From contig CANHUD010000016.1 of the NCBI GenBank assembly GCA_947463665.1, forward strand, positions 1 through 18,831: a stretch of DNA of 18,831 nucleotides, read 5' to 3'. Source of the DNA: Sphingobacteriales bacterium. Its GTDB lineage: Bacteria; Bacteroidota; Bacteroidia; Chitinophagales; Chitinophagaceae. A model generated the notes under the pieces. The model saw only the letters and a program-made list of their open reading frames with translations. It had not been told where the DNA came from and did not search any database. Below are positions 7,225 to 14,533 of this stretch, in pieces. Position 1 is the first letter of the stretch. Each line of letters opens with the position of its first letter. The position numbers and the translations under genes were made by a program.

Positions 7225-10200
7225 TTATCTGTTGTTGATGGTACCGGGTGTTTCGAGTGCCGGAACCGGACTTTTGTAAGAGCGCTCCAGATTATCGAGG
7301 TAATCTTTCAAACCAAATGCCATACGTATTTCCTGGAACATGCTGCGCTGGCGGTTGTTCAGGTTGTCTGCCTTGTTTTCCAGAATATCCTGAATGGCCT
7401 GACGGAGCTCCATCACGTTCATGTTGCCAAGATATGCGTAGTAGGCGAGTTGCTCTTCCACATCCTTGCGCACTTTTTGTCCGATTTTAGCTGCCAGCTG
7501 CTGATCGTCTGCTTTGTAGGCGGCTTCCGTCAGTTGCGTGCTCACCCAGTTGTGCTGGTTGCCTCTGCTGACCATACCGTAGGGGATGTTCTCTTCCAGC
7601 ATTCCCTGGTCAACTTTCTTCAGCAGCGCTTTCGCATCGTCTTTCCGTCCGCGGTCTGCCAGATTCATCGCTGCTTCTGCGTACGATTGCCGGATGCTGA
7701 TGAGGTGACGGCGATTCTCTTCATCAAAATACACACCTTTCGTTTGTGCATTGCCGAAGCTGAATTTGGAAAGCATCACGTCTTTGGCGCGATCGGCATT
7801 CACGCTGTTTTGCTGTGCAATGGCCACAGGTACCAGTCGGTACGTCATTCCATCCGAACGCAGGTAGCTGTCGAACCCAAGCTGCTGAGAACCCGGTGAG
7901 GTAAAGTAGATCGGACGCTGCCATTTGTTAGCGGCTATGATGTTCAGAACAGCCAGGTCATTTTTCATGAGGATGTTCTTGCCGATCTCAAACCGCAGCT
8001 CATTAACAATACTATCTTCTTTGGTTACGGTTCCATTGGCTTTAACTACACTGGCATCTACCGGGATGCTTACTTTTTTCACCGGCAGGTAGTTCATGTA
8101 GGAACCATCGTTCATGGGGATCTGGTTCTTCTGATCATCGCTTCCTACAAAGTCTTTCATCAGACTGTAGAGATCTACATAGCGGTTCTGATCGAAACCA
8201 CTTTGTTCGTACAGGCGGATATAATCACGCTTGCCACCTTCAATTTTTTCAGGTCCCCAGATCACATCGATCGGAGCACTTTCATTGACTTTATAACGCA
8301 GCTGGTTGATATACCAGTCGATTCCCAGCAGGCTGTAATTGATCACGCGCACATCACGGCGAATGCCTTCTACTTCCTGGGCATACCAGAGCGGGTAGGT
8401 ATCGTTATCACCGTAGGAGAAAAGAATGGCATTGGGAGCACAGCTTTCGAGATAATTTCTGGCGAGGTCGCGTGCCAGCGTTTTCTTGCTGCGGTCATGG
8501 TCATCCCATTCCTGGGAGGCCATCAGTACCGGCACGGCCAGCAGGGTGACCAGTGCGGCCGTTAGATTGGCGATGTTGGAGGGCAGGAGTTTCTGCAGCC
8601 ATTCTTTCACCTGCATCACACCGAGTCCGATCCAGATGGCGAAGGCGTAGAAGGAGCCTACATAGGCATAATCCCGTTCCCTGGGCTGGTTACCGGCCTG
8701 GTTGAGGTAGAACACGATGGCCAGTCCGGTGAAGAAAAACAGCAGGAAGGATACCAGGAAATCCTTTTCATCTTTTTTATACTGGAACAGCATGCCGATC
8801 AGTCCGAGGATCAGCGGGAGTGCGAAGAGTTTGTTGTTCGCTTTGTTTTCGCGCAGGGTCTGCGGGAGTTTCGACTGGTTGCCCAGAAGGGCATTGTCCA
8901 CCGCTGCTATACCGGTTATGGTATTGGCATCGCGGACATTTCCGAAGCCCTGTACATCGTTTTGTTTGCCGATGAAATTCCATCCGAAATAACGGAGGTA
9001 CATCCAGCCGATCTGGTAGGAGAGGGCCCATTGAATGTTATGAAGCTGTGTGGGCTTTTCACCGTCTTCCAGGTTCAGCCAGCGTTTGTAGAAATCCGCA
9101 TGTCCCTGGTCGTTACTGGCATCCCAGACCCGCGGCAGGAACATCATATCTTCTGAAGCATATTCCGGCTTCACGTCTTTTCCGGCTACTACATACTTGT
9201 CACCGGCTTTCACATATTTGGTTTCTCCTTCCTGATAATCCACCGGGGAAGCGGTGAATACCTGTCCGTAGATCAGCGGGAAATCGCCATATTGTTCTCG
9301 GCCCAGATAGCCCACAAGGCTCATCGGATTGTCCACGTTGTACATATCCACCGCAGGATCCGAATTGGAGCGTATCATCGTGGTCACATACGTAGAGTAA
9401 CCCAGGAGCATGAAGGTGAAACACCAGAGGGCCAGTTTCAGGAAATAAGGATTCCGTTTGAGCGCATCATATCCATAGCTGGTGATGCCATAGGCAACAC
9501 CGATGGCCACCACACTTTTTATAACCAGACCGACCGTTGAGCCAACACCGATCAGCGGGAAGGCAACGGTGAAGATCAGGAGCGACAGCCAAATGATGAA
9601 TTTAACGGAAGATAACTGACCTCCGGAGGCGAACCGGATGCCGTACCAGATCAGACCGGCCAGCAGCAGGAAGTAGAAAATAAATCCGCTGAAGAATGGA
9701 AGGCCGAGGGAGTTCACAAAGAAAATATCGAAATGACCAGCCCCTTTAACGGTGTACTGGATCACGAATTTCTGTGTTATACCGGTAATGGCGCAACCTG
9801 CCACAAAGGCCCAGAAAGTGCCCCATGCGGTAACCCGGTAGCGTTTGAAGTAATAGATCATTACGATGGCCGGGATGGTCAGCAGGTTCAGCAGGTGTAC
9901 CCCAATGGATAGGCCCATCATGAAGAAGATCAGGATGATCCATTTATCGGCACCGAATGTATCGGCCGCATGTTCCCATTTGAGCATCATCCAGAAAACC
10001 AGGGCGGTGAAAAGGGAGGAGAGCGCGTATACTTCCCCTTCTACGGCACTGTACCAGAAGGAATCGCTGAAGGTATAGGCCAGCGCACCTACTACACCGG
10101 CAGCCATAACGGTGAAGATCTGGGAGCCGCTCAGTTCAGCGGCTTCTTTGTGGTAGATTTTTCGGGCGAAATGGGTGATCGACCAGAAGAGGAAAAGGAT

Positions 10201-10467
10201 GGTGAAACTGCTGGCAAGAGCGCTCATCAGGTTCACGGCCTTTGCCGCAGAGAGCGGATCATTTCCGAATACGATGATGAACAACCGTCCGATCAGCACG
10301 AATAACGGTGCCCCGGGCGGGTGGGGGATCTGAACTTTAAAACAGCTTGAGACGAATTCGCCGCAATCCCATAAACTACCGCCTGCTTCAGCCGTCAGAA
10401 TATAAACGGTGGAAGCAATGGCCCAGACAATCCAGCCTGTAATGTTGTTGATCTTGTTAAAACGCAT
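7225..10467 (-). CDS. DUF2723 GT-C-type multi-pass membrane protein, putative protein O-glycosyltransferase
   Basis: A 1080-residue protein. The N-terminal about 660 residues hold many transmembrane helices, and the last about 400 residues are soluble and presumably periplasmic. The first periplasmic loop has AEAGGSLWDCGEFVSSC (residues 26-42) followed by IPHPPGAPLF, the acidic D34/E37 plus HPPG.PL signature of DUF2723 proteins. QPRERDYAYVGSF (about 590-605), another family hallmark, precedes the last membrane helices. The fold is related to GT-C enzymes such as protein O-mannosyltransferases, which use polyprenyl-phosphate sugars, so a role in O-glycosylation of exported proteins is a reasonable inference, but donor and acceptor are unknown. 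The soluble tail contains helical repeat-like sequence (about 950-1060). It has its own -7 box upstream and a strong terminator downstream, so it is likely monocistronic. Length is typical for Bacteroidota homologues. Confidence 0.85.
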   Translation of the reverse strand: MRFNKINNITGWIVWAIASTVYILTAEAGGSLWDCGEFVSSCFKVQIPHPPGAPLFVLIGRLFIIVFGNDPLSAAKAVNLMSALASSFTILFLFWSITHFARKIYHKEAAELSGSQIFTVMAAGVVGALAYTFSDSFWYSAVEGEVYALSSLFTALVFWMMLKWEHAADTFGADKWIILIFFMMGLSIGVHLLNLLTIPAIVMIYYFKRYRVTAWGTFWAFVAGCAITGITQKFVIQYTVKGAGHFDIFFVNSLGLPFFSGFIFYFLLLAGLIWYGIRFASGGQLSSVKFIIWLSLLIFTVAFPLIGVGSTVGLVIKSVVAIGVAYGITSYGYDALKRNPYFLKLALWCFTFMLLGYSTYVTTMIRSNSDPAVDMYNVDNPMSLVGYLGREQYGDFPLIYGQVFTASPVDYQEGETKYVKAGDKYVVAGKDVKPEYASEDMMFLPRVWDASNDQGHADFYKRWLNLEDGEKPTQLHNIQWALSYQIGWMYLRYFGWNFIGKQNDVQGFGNVRDANTITGIAAVDNALLGNQSKLPQTLRENKANNKLFALPLILGLIGMLFQYKKDEKDFLVSFLLFFFTGLAIVFYLNQAGNQPRERDYAYVGSFYAFAIWIGLGVMQVKEWLQKLLPSNIANLTAALVTLLAVPVLMASQEWDDHDRSKKTLARDLARNYLESCAPNAILFSYGDNDTYPLWYAQEVEGIRRDVRVINYSLLGIDWYINQLRYKVNESAPIDVIWGPEKIEGGKRDYIRLYEQSGFDQNRYVDLYSLMKDFVGSDDQKNQIPMNDGSYMNYLPVKKVSIPVDASVVKANGTVTKEDSIVNELRFEIGKNILMKNDLAVLNIIAANKWQRPIYFTSPGSQQLGFDSYLRSDGMTYRLVPVAIAQQNSVNADRAKDVMLSKFSFGNAQTKGVYFDEENRRHLISIRQSYAEAAMNLADRGRKDDAKALLKKVDQGMLEENIPYGMVSRGNQHNWVSTQLTEAAYKADDQQLAAKIGQKVRKDVEEQLAYYAYLGNMNVMELRQAIQDILENKADNLNNRQRSMFQEIRMAFGLKDYLDNLERSYKSPVPALETPGTINNR

Positions 10468-10498
10468 ACGGTTCCCAGTTTTTTAGCAAAAGGACGGG

Positions 10499-10506
10499 CA
10501 AACCTA
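10499..10506 (-). promoter_or_regulatory. Bacteroidota -7 box (TAGGTTTG) for the DUF2723 gene
   Basis: Minus-strand TAGGTTTG matches TAnnTTTG. It is 31 bases upstream of the ATG at 10467, within the 75-base gap after the DUF62 gene. No TTG at the expected 19-21-base distance was found; the upstream stretch is T-rich. Confidence 0.45.
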
Positions 10507-10542
10507 ATCAAAAAAATGCAAAAAGAACGGAGTAAAGAACGA

Positions 10543-11370
10543 TTATTCAAACATGACGCGGACGGTCTGGTAATAGAGGCGGCTTTGCATGAACTGCGAT
10601 TGGGTAGCGGCCTTTTCCGAATATCCCTGCAGTCCGAAAAGTCCGGCAGCATTGCCTTTATTGATGGCGATCTCCAGATAGCCGGCGGAATTAAACAGCG
10701 CGAGTTTATCCCCTTCGGAAACATCGGCATAAGACTCACTGATGCGATCAACTGTTGCATCCCTTCGGAAAATGATCTTGAAACTGCGTCCTTTCCGTTG
10801 TGCTTCGAATTCATCGCGGGTAATATTGACCACCACATTCTCAAAATGATCGATGAATATAATCTGTCCTTCGATGTAGTTGTTTCCCAACAGAGGCCGC
10901 AACGGATGTTTGCTCTGGATGGGATATTCAGTTTCACCCAGTTTGGCAAGTGGCCGTCCGGAGAGCATATCTGTAAAAGCCTGGGCGAGTACACGGGTGC
11001 AATAAAGCGTGTTGCGGACCTGTTGGCGGTCGAGCGGAATCACCACTACCTCATCTGGTTTTCCCTCTGCGATCATGGTGATGAGTCCATTATCCGCCAT
11101 GCCCAGGTACTGATCGCCCAAACGGGCTACCAGCAGGTGATCCGGCCGTTGGTGAAAGAGGTTCGACAAGACCATATGAAAGCAGTCTGGGGGAAAGTTA
11201 CGAATCACATTTTTAACTACATAGGCTGCATGGGCGTAGTTAAAAGGAGAAAGATCATGGGTGATGTCTACCAGTTGGAAAGCCTCGTTTACCTGAAGGA
11301 TCTGGCCCTTCACCGCTCCTGCGAGAAAGTCACGGCGACCGATATCTGATGTGAGGGTGAGAACAGGCAT
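10543..11370 (-). CDS. SAM hydroxide adenosyltransferase family (DUF62) protein, atypical active site
   Basis: A 275-residue protein of the family that includes SAM hydrolase (SAM plus hydroxide to adenosine plus methionine), fluorinases and chlorinases. Family marks: TLTSDIGRRDFLAG (5-18, for canonical TTDFGxxDxYVG), VDITHDLSPFN (34-44, for VDIxHxIxP), MADNGLITM (91-99, for PDNGLLT) and IDHFENVVVNI (for the C-terminal IDxFGNxxTNI). The strand that normally reads VDPGVGTxR, which provides catalytic Asp and Arg, here reads MVLSNLFHQRPDHLLVA (66-82). The segment matching FHGRD, which gives the catalytic His, reads TLYCTRVLAQ (121-130). All three catalytic positions therefore seem changed, so the product may bind a nucleoside or SAM without hydrolysing it, or use different chemistry. 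It has its own -7 box and is flanked by unrelated genes, so context does not help. Confidence 0.8.
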   Translation of the reverse strand: MPVLTLTSDIGRRDFLAGAVKGQILQVNEAFQLVDITHDLSPFNYAHAAYVVKNVIRNFPPDCFHMVLSNLFHQRPDHLLVARLGDQYLGMADNGLITMIAEGKPDEVVVIPLDRQQVRNTLYCTRVLAQAFTDMLSGRPLAKLGETEYPIQSKHPLRPLLGNNYIEGQIIFIDHFENVVVNITRDEFEAQRKGRSFKIIFRRDATVDRISESYADVSEGDKLALFNSAGYLEIAINKGNAAGLFGLQGYSEKAATQSQFMQSRLYYQTVRVMFE

Positions 11371-11408
11371 GCAGGTGAAGGAATTGGAGTGCTTATGTTA
11401 GGTGTTGT

Positions 11409-11416
11409 CAAAGGTA
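11409..11416 (-). promoter_or_regulatory. Bacteroidota -7 box (TACCTTTG) for the DUF62 gene
   Basis: Minus-strand TACCTTTG matches TAnnTTTG and lies 38 bases upstream of the start at 11370, giving a predicted leader of about 30 bases. The -33 TTG is not evident. Confidence 0.5.
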
Positions 11417-11457
11417 CTAAGTAAGAATCAGAATCTGCCCTGAACTTGTATCATAGT

Positions 11458-12264
11458 TTAGCGAATCAGTTTGCCGCTGCGATAGTAGAACTTATGTACC
11501 AGTTTATCGGCCAGGGAAGGGAAAAAACGATTCATGAACACGGCACGCTTGCCTGTAAAGGTTAGTACCAGCGTACGTTTTCTCGTTTCAATGGCCTTCA
11601 GAATATGACCGGCACATTCTTCAGCCGTCATCATGCTTCCTTCATCCATGGGAGACTCACCCTGTTGGTTACCTTCTTTGTTCAGGGCGGTAAACCGAAT
11701 GTTGGAGGCGGTAAATCCGGGACTGATCCACATTACGTTCACCCCGGCATCCATCATTTCGGTACGGAGGGATTCCAGAAAACCCTGCAGGGCGAATTTG
11801 GAAGCAGAATAGCCACTTCTTCCCGGAAGTCCGCGGTAACCGGCAACAGAGGAAATGCCGGCAACGGTTCCTTTGTTTCGCATGATTTCCGGCAGGGCCA
11901 GTTTCGTGCAGTACACCGCGCCCATGAAATTGACATCCATCAGTTTGCTGATTACCGTAACATCCATCTCTTTTACTTCCGCTCGCATGGACATACCGGC
12001 GTTGTTGATCAGGACATCGATGGTGCCAAAGGTTTCGATGGTAGAAGCGATGAATCGTTCGCAGTCTTCAAAGCGACTCACATCTGCCACCATGGTATGC
12101 AGGCTTTGTCCGGAATACTCCATCTGCAGGGCATAGAGTTTATCCTGACTGCGCCCGCAGGTAGCAACGCGGGCACCTTGCTGCATGAGACGGTCTACCA
12201 GAGCCCGTCCGATGCCATCTGTTCCGCCTGTAATTACAACAACTTTATCCTGAAAAAAAGCCAT
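11458..12264 (-). CDS. Short-chain dehydrogenase/reductase (classical SDR)
   Basis: A 268-residue Rossmann-fold oxidoreductase. Visible motifs: cofactor loop TGGTDGIG (12-19), D61 that contacts adenine, NNAG (87-90), the catalytic Ser in SSVAGYRGLPG (138-139) and YSASK (Y152, K156). PGFTASNI follows the active site. The residues after beta-2 (ATCGRSQDKL, 34-43) include Arg38, which favours NADPH over NADH. The ending KLVHKFYYRSGKLIR is basic and could touch membrane. The set of features resembles the broad group annotated as SDR family oxidoreductase, related to DHRS7-like enzymes. The substrate cannot be read from sequence. It has its own -7 box, is followed after 87 bases by the DUF62 gene, and is preceded by the tRNA-Lys terminator. 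Confidence 0.9.
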   Translation of the reverse strand: MAFFQDKVVVITGGTDGIGRALVDRLMQQGARVATCGRSQDKLYALQMEYSGQSLHTMVADVSRFEDCERFIASTIETFGTIDVLINNAGMSMRAEVKEMDVTVISKLMDVNFMGAVYCTKLALPEIMRNKGTVAGISSVAGYRGLPGRSGYSASKFALQGFLESLRTEMMDAGVNVMWISPGFTASNIRFTALNKEGNQQGESPMDEGSMMTAEECAGHILKAIETRKRTLVLTFTGKRAVFMNRFFPSLADKLVHKFYYRSGKLIR

Positions 12265-12281
12265 CTGTGAAAATTGAAAAG

Positions 12282-12289
12282 CAAAGGTA
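12282..12289 (-). promoter_or_regulatory. Bacteroidota -7 box (TACCTTTG) for the SDR gene
   Basis: Minus-strand TACCTTTG matches TAnnTTTG, 17 bases upstream of the ATG at 12264. The sequence further upstream is AT-rich with no clear TTG. Placed between the tRNA terminator and the SDR start, it gives the SDR an independent promoter. Confidence 0.5.
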
Positions 12290-12340
12290 ACGGTTGGATG
12301 AGTTAAAATAATTTAAAAGGAACATCCAGGTAAGTGAGGG

Positions 12341-12376
12341 CACAAAAAAACCACTCAGGAGAGTGGTTTTTTTGTG
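12341..12376 (-). terminator. Strong hairpin terminator immediately after tRNA-Lys
   Basis: A perfect 16-base inverted repeat: CACAAAAAAACCACTC (12341-12356), loop AGGA (12357-12360), GAGTGGTTTTTTTGTG (12361-12376). On the minus strand an A-run precedes the GC-rich ACCACTC/GAGTGGT stem and a T-run follows it, as in a rho-independent terminator. The outermost two bases overlap the 3' end of the tRNA, so the primary transcript would end with a very short trailer. The symmetrical A and T tracts would allow termination from both sides. Confidence 0.9.
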
Positions 12377-12447
12377 ATCCCGCTGGGACTCGAACCCAGG
12401 GCCCATACATTAAAAGTGTATTGCTCTACCAGCTGAGCTACGAGATC
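12375..12447 (-). tRNA. tRNA-Lys (anticodon UUU)
   Basis: The 73-base minus-strand sequence folds as a complete cloverleaf: acceptor GATCTCG/CGGGATC with one T-G pair, D stem GCTC/GAGC, anticodon stem ATACA/TGTAT with loop CTTTTAA giving anticodon TTT, T stem CTGGG/CCCAG around TTCGAGT, discriminator A. The CCA end is not encoded and must be added by tRNA nucleotidyltransferase. It is a single tRNA with its own consensus promoter and terminator. As an ANN-decoding tRNA it carries A37 in the context for t6A, the modification further altered by MtaB, whose gene starts at the left edge. Confidence 0.97.
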
Positions 12448-12485
12448 ATCTAGCCGTTTAAGGCATCACCCCGTTAAAGGGATTG

Positions 12486-12516
12486 CAAAGATAAGCGTTT
12501 TTATATTCAACCCAAA
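12486..12516 (-). promoter_or_regulatory. Full Bacteroidota promoter (TTTG-N19-TATCTTTG) for tRNA-Lys
   Basis: On the minus strand TTTG (12516-12513) is followed by a 19-base spacer and TATCTTTG (12493-12486). Both elements and the spacing match the Bacteroidota primary sigma factor consensus (TTTG, 19-21 bases, TAnnTTTG). The predicted start is near 12479, about 30 bases upstream of the mature tRNA 5' end. With the terminator and tRNA it accounts for the 312-base stretch between the SDR and the barrel protein. The rest of that stretch is T-rich, with nothing else recognised. Confidence 0.8.
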
Positions 12517-12576
12517 TTTTTGCGTCATTGATTGCAAAAAAAATCATCTTTTTTTGGCGGCTTTTTTCTGACAGGG

Positions 12577-13158
12577 TTATTTCTTTTTCTTGCCGAATGT
12601 AGTGGAGAAGGAAAAGCCAAAAGCATTGGCTGAATATACATCTCCGTACTCTTTGTTTTTGTATTTCATAGCGGTATAGGTAAGACCTATGCCTGCATAG
12701 GCAATTTCAAAAACAGGGCCATTCGCTGATTGAAAACTCAGGTTCTGCATAATGCCGTCTGCGTTGAAGCGGATGCCGGTATGTGCGGAAAGGCCGGCTG
12801 CAATGCGCAATTTTTGAACGGGATACACATTTGCTGTGAACTGAAGGGGGATTCGTGTCAGTCGGATATGTGCATTATCAGCGGCTGTAGTTACATATTT
12901 TATGCCAACCGTTCCACGGAGCGCTAGTTTCTGTGCTTTAGGGAAACGATATTCTGCACCTGCATAAAAATGGCCACCCTGTCCTGCACGTACGGATTGA
13001 GTATTTCCATTGGTGAAATAAATTTCTGCAACCCGGTCGCCGCCAAATTCAAAATTGGCACCAATTACTCCGCTCAACGGAGATTTTTTTTCCTGTGCAG
13101 AAGCAGAAATAGCGGATACAATAAAGAGCAATACGATAACTGGTTGGATTCGTTTCAT
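12577..13158 (-). CDS. Small outer-membrane beta-barrel-like protein
   Basis: A 193-residue exported protein of unknown function. The N-terminus MKRIQPVIVLLFIVSAISASA is a clear Sec signal peptide, with likely cleavage before QEKK (about residue 21/22). The mature part alternates short strands with aromatic and glycine residues (GAEYRFP, LRGTVGIKYV, LTRIPLQFTANVYPV, LRIAAGLSAHTGI, FEIAYAGIGLTYTAMKY), as in porin-family or OmpA-like eight-stranded barrels. It ends on the strand FGFSFSTTFG followed by a lysine tail (KKKK), where many barrels end in an aromatic residue. No OmpA peptidoglycan-binding domain and no T9SS sorting domain are present. It lies between plsX and the tRNA and appears to be transcribed alone. 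Confidence 0.7.
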   Translation of the reverse strand: MKRIQPVIVLLFIVSAISASAQEKKSPLSGVIGANFEFGGDRVAEIYFTNGNTQSVRAGQGGHFYAGAEYRFPKAQKLALRGTVGIKYVTTAADNAHIRLTRIPLQFTANVYPVQKLRIAAGLSAHTGIRFNADGIMQNLSFQSANGPVFEIAYAGIGLTYTAMKYKNKEYGDVYSANAFGFSFSTTFGKKKK

Positions 13159-13180
13159 TGTATAGTTAATTTTCGGGTTG

Positions 13181-13187
13181 CAAGATA
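13181..13187 (-). promoter_or_regulatory. Weak -7-like element for the barrel protein gene
   Basis: Minus-strand TATCTTG, lacking one T relative to TAnnTTTG, 22 bases upstream of the start at 13158. Its placement is like that of the stronger boxes in this window, but the match is incomplete and no -33 TTG is seen. Confidence 0.3.
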
Positions 13188-13264
13188 CGGGCTAGTTTTA
13201 ATTTCTACCAGCCGCTCAAGTTTGATTTCCTCCACTTGCGGAGTAAAAGTATGGAAAAGAAGTG

Positions 13265-14224
13265 TCAGCCTTCGGCCGGTCCAGCCGTTAGAAAACTAGC
13301 TTTTATTTTGTCCATAAGTTCTGACTGTATAATCTTTTCAGCCATCTGGATCATATTGCAGAAAGCTTCTTCACCGGAGATGCCATGGCCGATAATAACC
13401 GGTTTGTTTATGCCCAGTACCGGCACACCTCCGTATTGTTCAAAATTGAACCGTTGGAAAAAAGGATCTTTCGCGTCGTGTCGCTGGGTGAGGTCATAAA
13501 AACTTTCTGCGAGTTTGAGGATCACATTTCCGGTGAACCCTTCACAGACCATCACATCCGCTTTATCAAGAAAGATGTCACGTCCTTCCACATTGCCCAC
13601 AAAATGGATCTTATCGCTGTTTTTCAACAAAGGATAGGCGGCCTGTGTAAGCAGATTACCCTTTCCTTCTTCTTCTCCAATGTTTACCAATGCTACACGG
13701 GGTTGCGCTATGTTCCAGACCTGTTGCACGAAAAGTGAGCCCAGGATGGCGAATTGCAGAAGATTTTCCGGTTTGCAATCGGCATTCAGGCCCACATCCA
13801 TCAACCAGCCGTTCTTCCCATTTTCCCTCGGCATAAAAGCACCGATGGAAGGACGCAGCACGCCTTCGATGGGTTTTATACTGAAAAGGGAGCCAACCAT
13901 CATGGCTCCGGTATTACCAGCACTGATGAAAGCATCCGTTTTACCTGTTGCCAACAGATGAAAACCGATGGCAATGGAGGAGTCCTGTTTTTCCTTCAGG
14001 GCTTTTGTTGGATGTTCATGCATATCGATCACCTGCGAAGCATGAACCAGGGTATATGCTGAAGGATCAATTCCTTCATTGTCCAAACAGGATAACACCT
14101 GCTCCTGGATTCCCGTCAGCACCAGATGAGCAGGAGCGGAGTTGTTTTCCAGATATTTTCGGATGCCTTTCGCAGCTTCCGATGGGGCATAATCACCCCC
14201 CATCATATCTAAACCGATCTTCAT
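13265..14224 (-). CDS. plsX: Phosphate acyltransferase PlsX
   Basis: A 319-residue peripheral membrane enzyme that converts acyl-ACP and phosphate to acyl-phosphate, the donor for PlsY in the first step of phosphatidic acid synthesis. Family marks: MKIGLDMMGGDYAP at the N-terminus, SAGNTGAMMVGS, MDVGLNADCKPENLLQFA, VGNVEGRDIF with ADVMVCEGFTGNVILKLAES, and GIGHGISGEEA-like wording (IIGHGISGEEAFCNMI) near the end. Length is within the usual range. It follows yceD and rpmF on the same strand, the classic bacterial order yceD-rpmF-plsX, but here a hairpin terminator stands in the 110-base gap, and the usual downstream fabH is replaced by an unrelated outer-membrane gene. Expression may therefore be partly uncoupled from rpmF. 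No clear TAnnTTTG was found directly upstream. Confidence 0.96.
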   Translation of the reverse strand: MKIGLDMMGGDYAPSEAAKGIRKYLENNSAPAHLVLTGIQEQVLSCLDNEGIDPSAYTLVHASQVIDMHEHPTKALKEKQDSSIAIGFHLLATGKTDAFISAGNTGAMMVGSLFSIKPIEGVLRPSIGAFMPRENGKNGWLMDVGLNADCKPENLLQFAILGSLFVQQVWNIAQPRVALVNIGEEEGKGNLLTQAAYPLLKNSDKIHFVGNVEGRDIFLDKADVMVCEGFTGNVILKLAESFYDLTQRHDAKDPFFQRFNFEQYGGVPVLGINKPVIIGHGISGEEAFCNMIQMAEKIIQSELMDKIKASFLTAGPAEG

Positions 14225-14258
14225 GGGTGCAAATATGTTTTATTGTGATCAATAATAA

Positions 14259-14312
14259 AAAAGTAAAAAATAAAAAACTGTCCCGGTGGGACAATTTCTA
14301 TTTTTTACTTTT
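14259..14312 (-). terminator. Long imperfect hairpin between rpmF and plsX (terminator, possibly a repeated element)
   Basis: The core TGTCCC (14279-14284) pairs with GGGACA (14288-14293) around the short loop GGT. A/T arms continue the pairing outward: AAAAGTAAAAAAT (14259-14271) is the exact reverse complement of ATTTTTTACTTTT (14300-14312), so the total stem is about 25 bases with a few mismatches and a bulge in the middle. In the minus direction the GC core is followed by a long T-rich tract, as expected for a rho-independent terminator ending the yceD-rpmF transcript. The symmetric arms would also act on the plus strand. It is longer than a terminator needs to be. Confidence 0.7.
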
Positions 14313-14334
14313 CACAAATAAGAACAAGTATTGC

Positions 14335-14523
14335 TTAGATCGGCGACTTTTCAGCTACCAGCTTTCCTCTGTAATACAGCTTGCCTTCACTTTCGTGAGC
14401 GCGGTGGCGAACATGAATCTCACCTGTAGTGCTGTCTTTGCTGAGGGTTACTTTTTCAGCCTTGTAATGTGTCCTTCTTTTCGCACTGCGTTGTTGAGAG
14501 TGCCTGCGTTTCGGATTTGGCAT
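14335..14523 (-). CDS. rpmF: 50S ribosomal protein bL32, cysteine-free form
   Basis: A 62-residue basic protein beginning MPNPKRRHSQQRSAKRRTHYKA, the diagnostic N-terminus of bL32. The second half keeps the TGEIHVRHRAH...YYRGK pattern but has no cysteine at all, so the zinc ribbon found in many bacterial bL32 proteins is absent. This C-minus form is usual in part of the Bacteroidota and is expected to work without zinc. It lies 10 bases after the yceD stop codon on the minus strand, so the two are co-transcribed from the yceD promoter. A hairpin terminator follows. Confidence 0.96.
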   Translation of the reverse strand: MPNPKRRHSQQRSAKRRTHYKAEKVTLSKDSTTGEIHVRHRAHESEGKLYYRGKLVAEKSPI

Positions 14524-14533
14524 ATCTTACAAT

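Noticed and set aside
10516..11349. A 277-codon plus-strand ORF almost exactly opposite the DUF62 gene
   Set aside because: Length is striking, but the minus-strand frame carries DUF62 signatures and a promoter box, and the plus frame shows no domain.
12538..12567. A-run and T-run pair downstream of the barrel protein gene
   Set aside because: The A8/T7 pairing lacks a GC-rich stem; it may help termination but cannot be called a terminator.
13155..13235. A possible 26-codon minus-strand ORF from a GTG, with TGA overlapping the ATG of the barrel protein gene
   Set aside because: The residues (VEEIKLERLVEIKTSPYLA...) look protein-like, but it would need a GTG start, contains the candidate -7 element of the next gene, and has no family match. 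Leader peptide or gene remnant cannot be told from chance.
13199..13241. Imperfect hairpin (CCGCTCAAGT / ACTTGCGG) downstream of plsX
   Set aside because: The stem is about 8 bases with a bulge and no T-run follows, so it is not convincing as a terminator.
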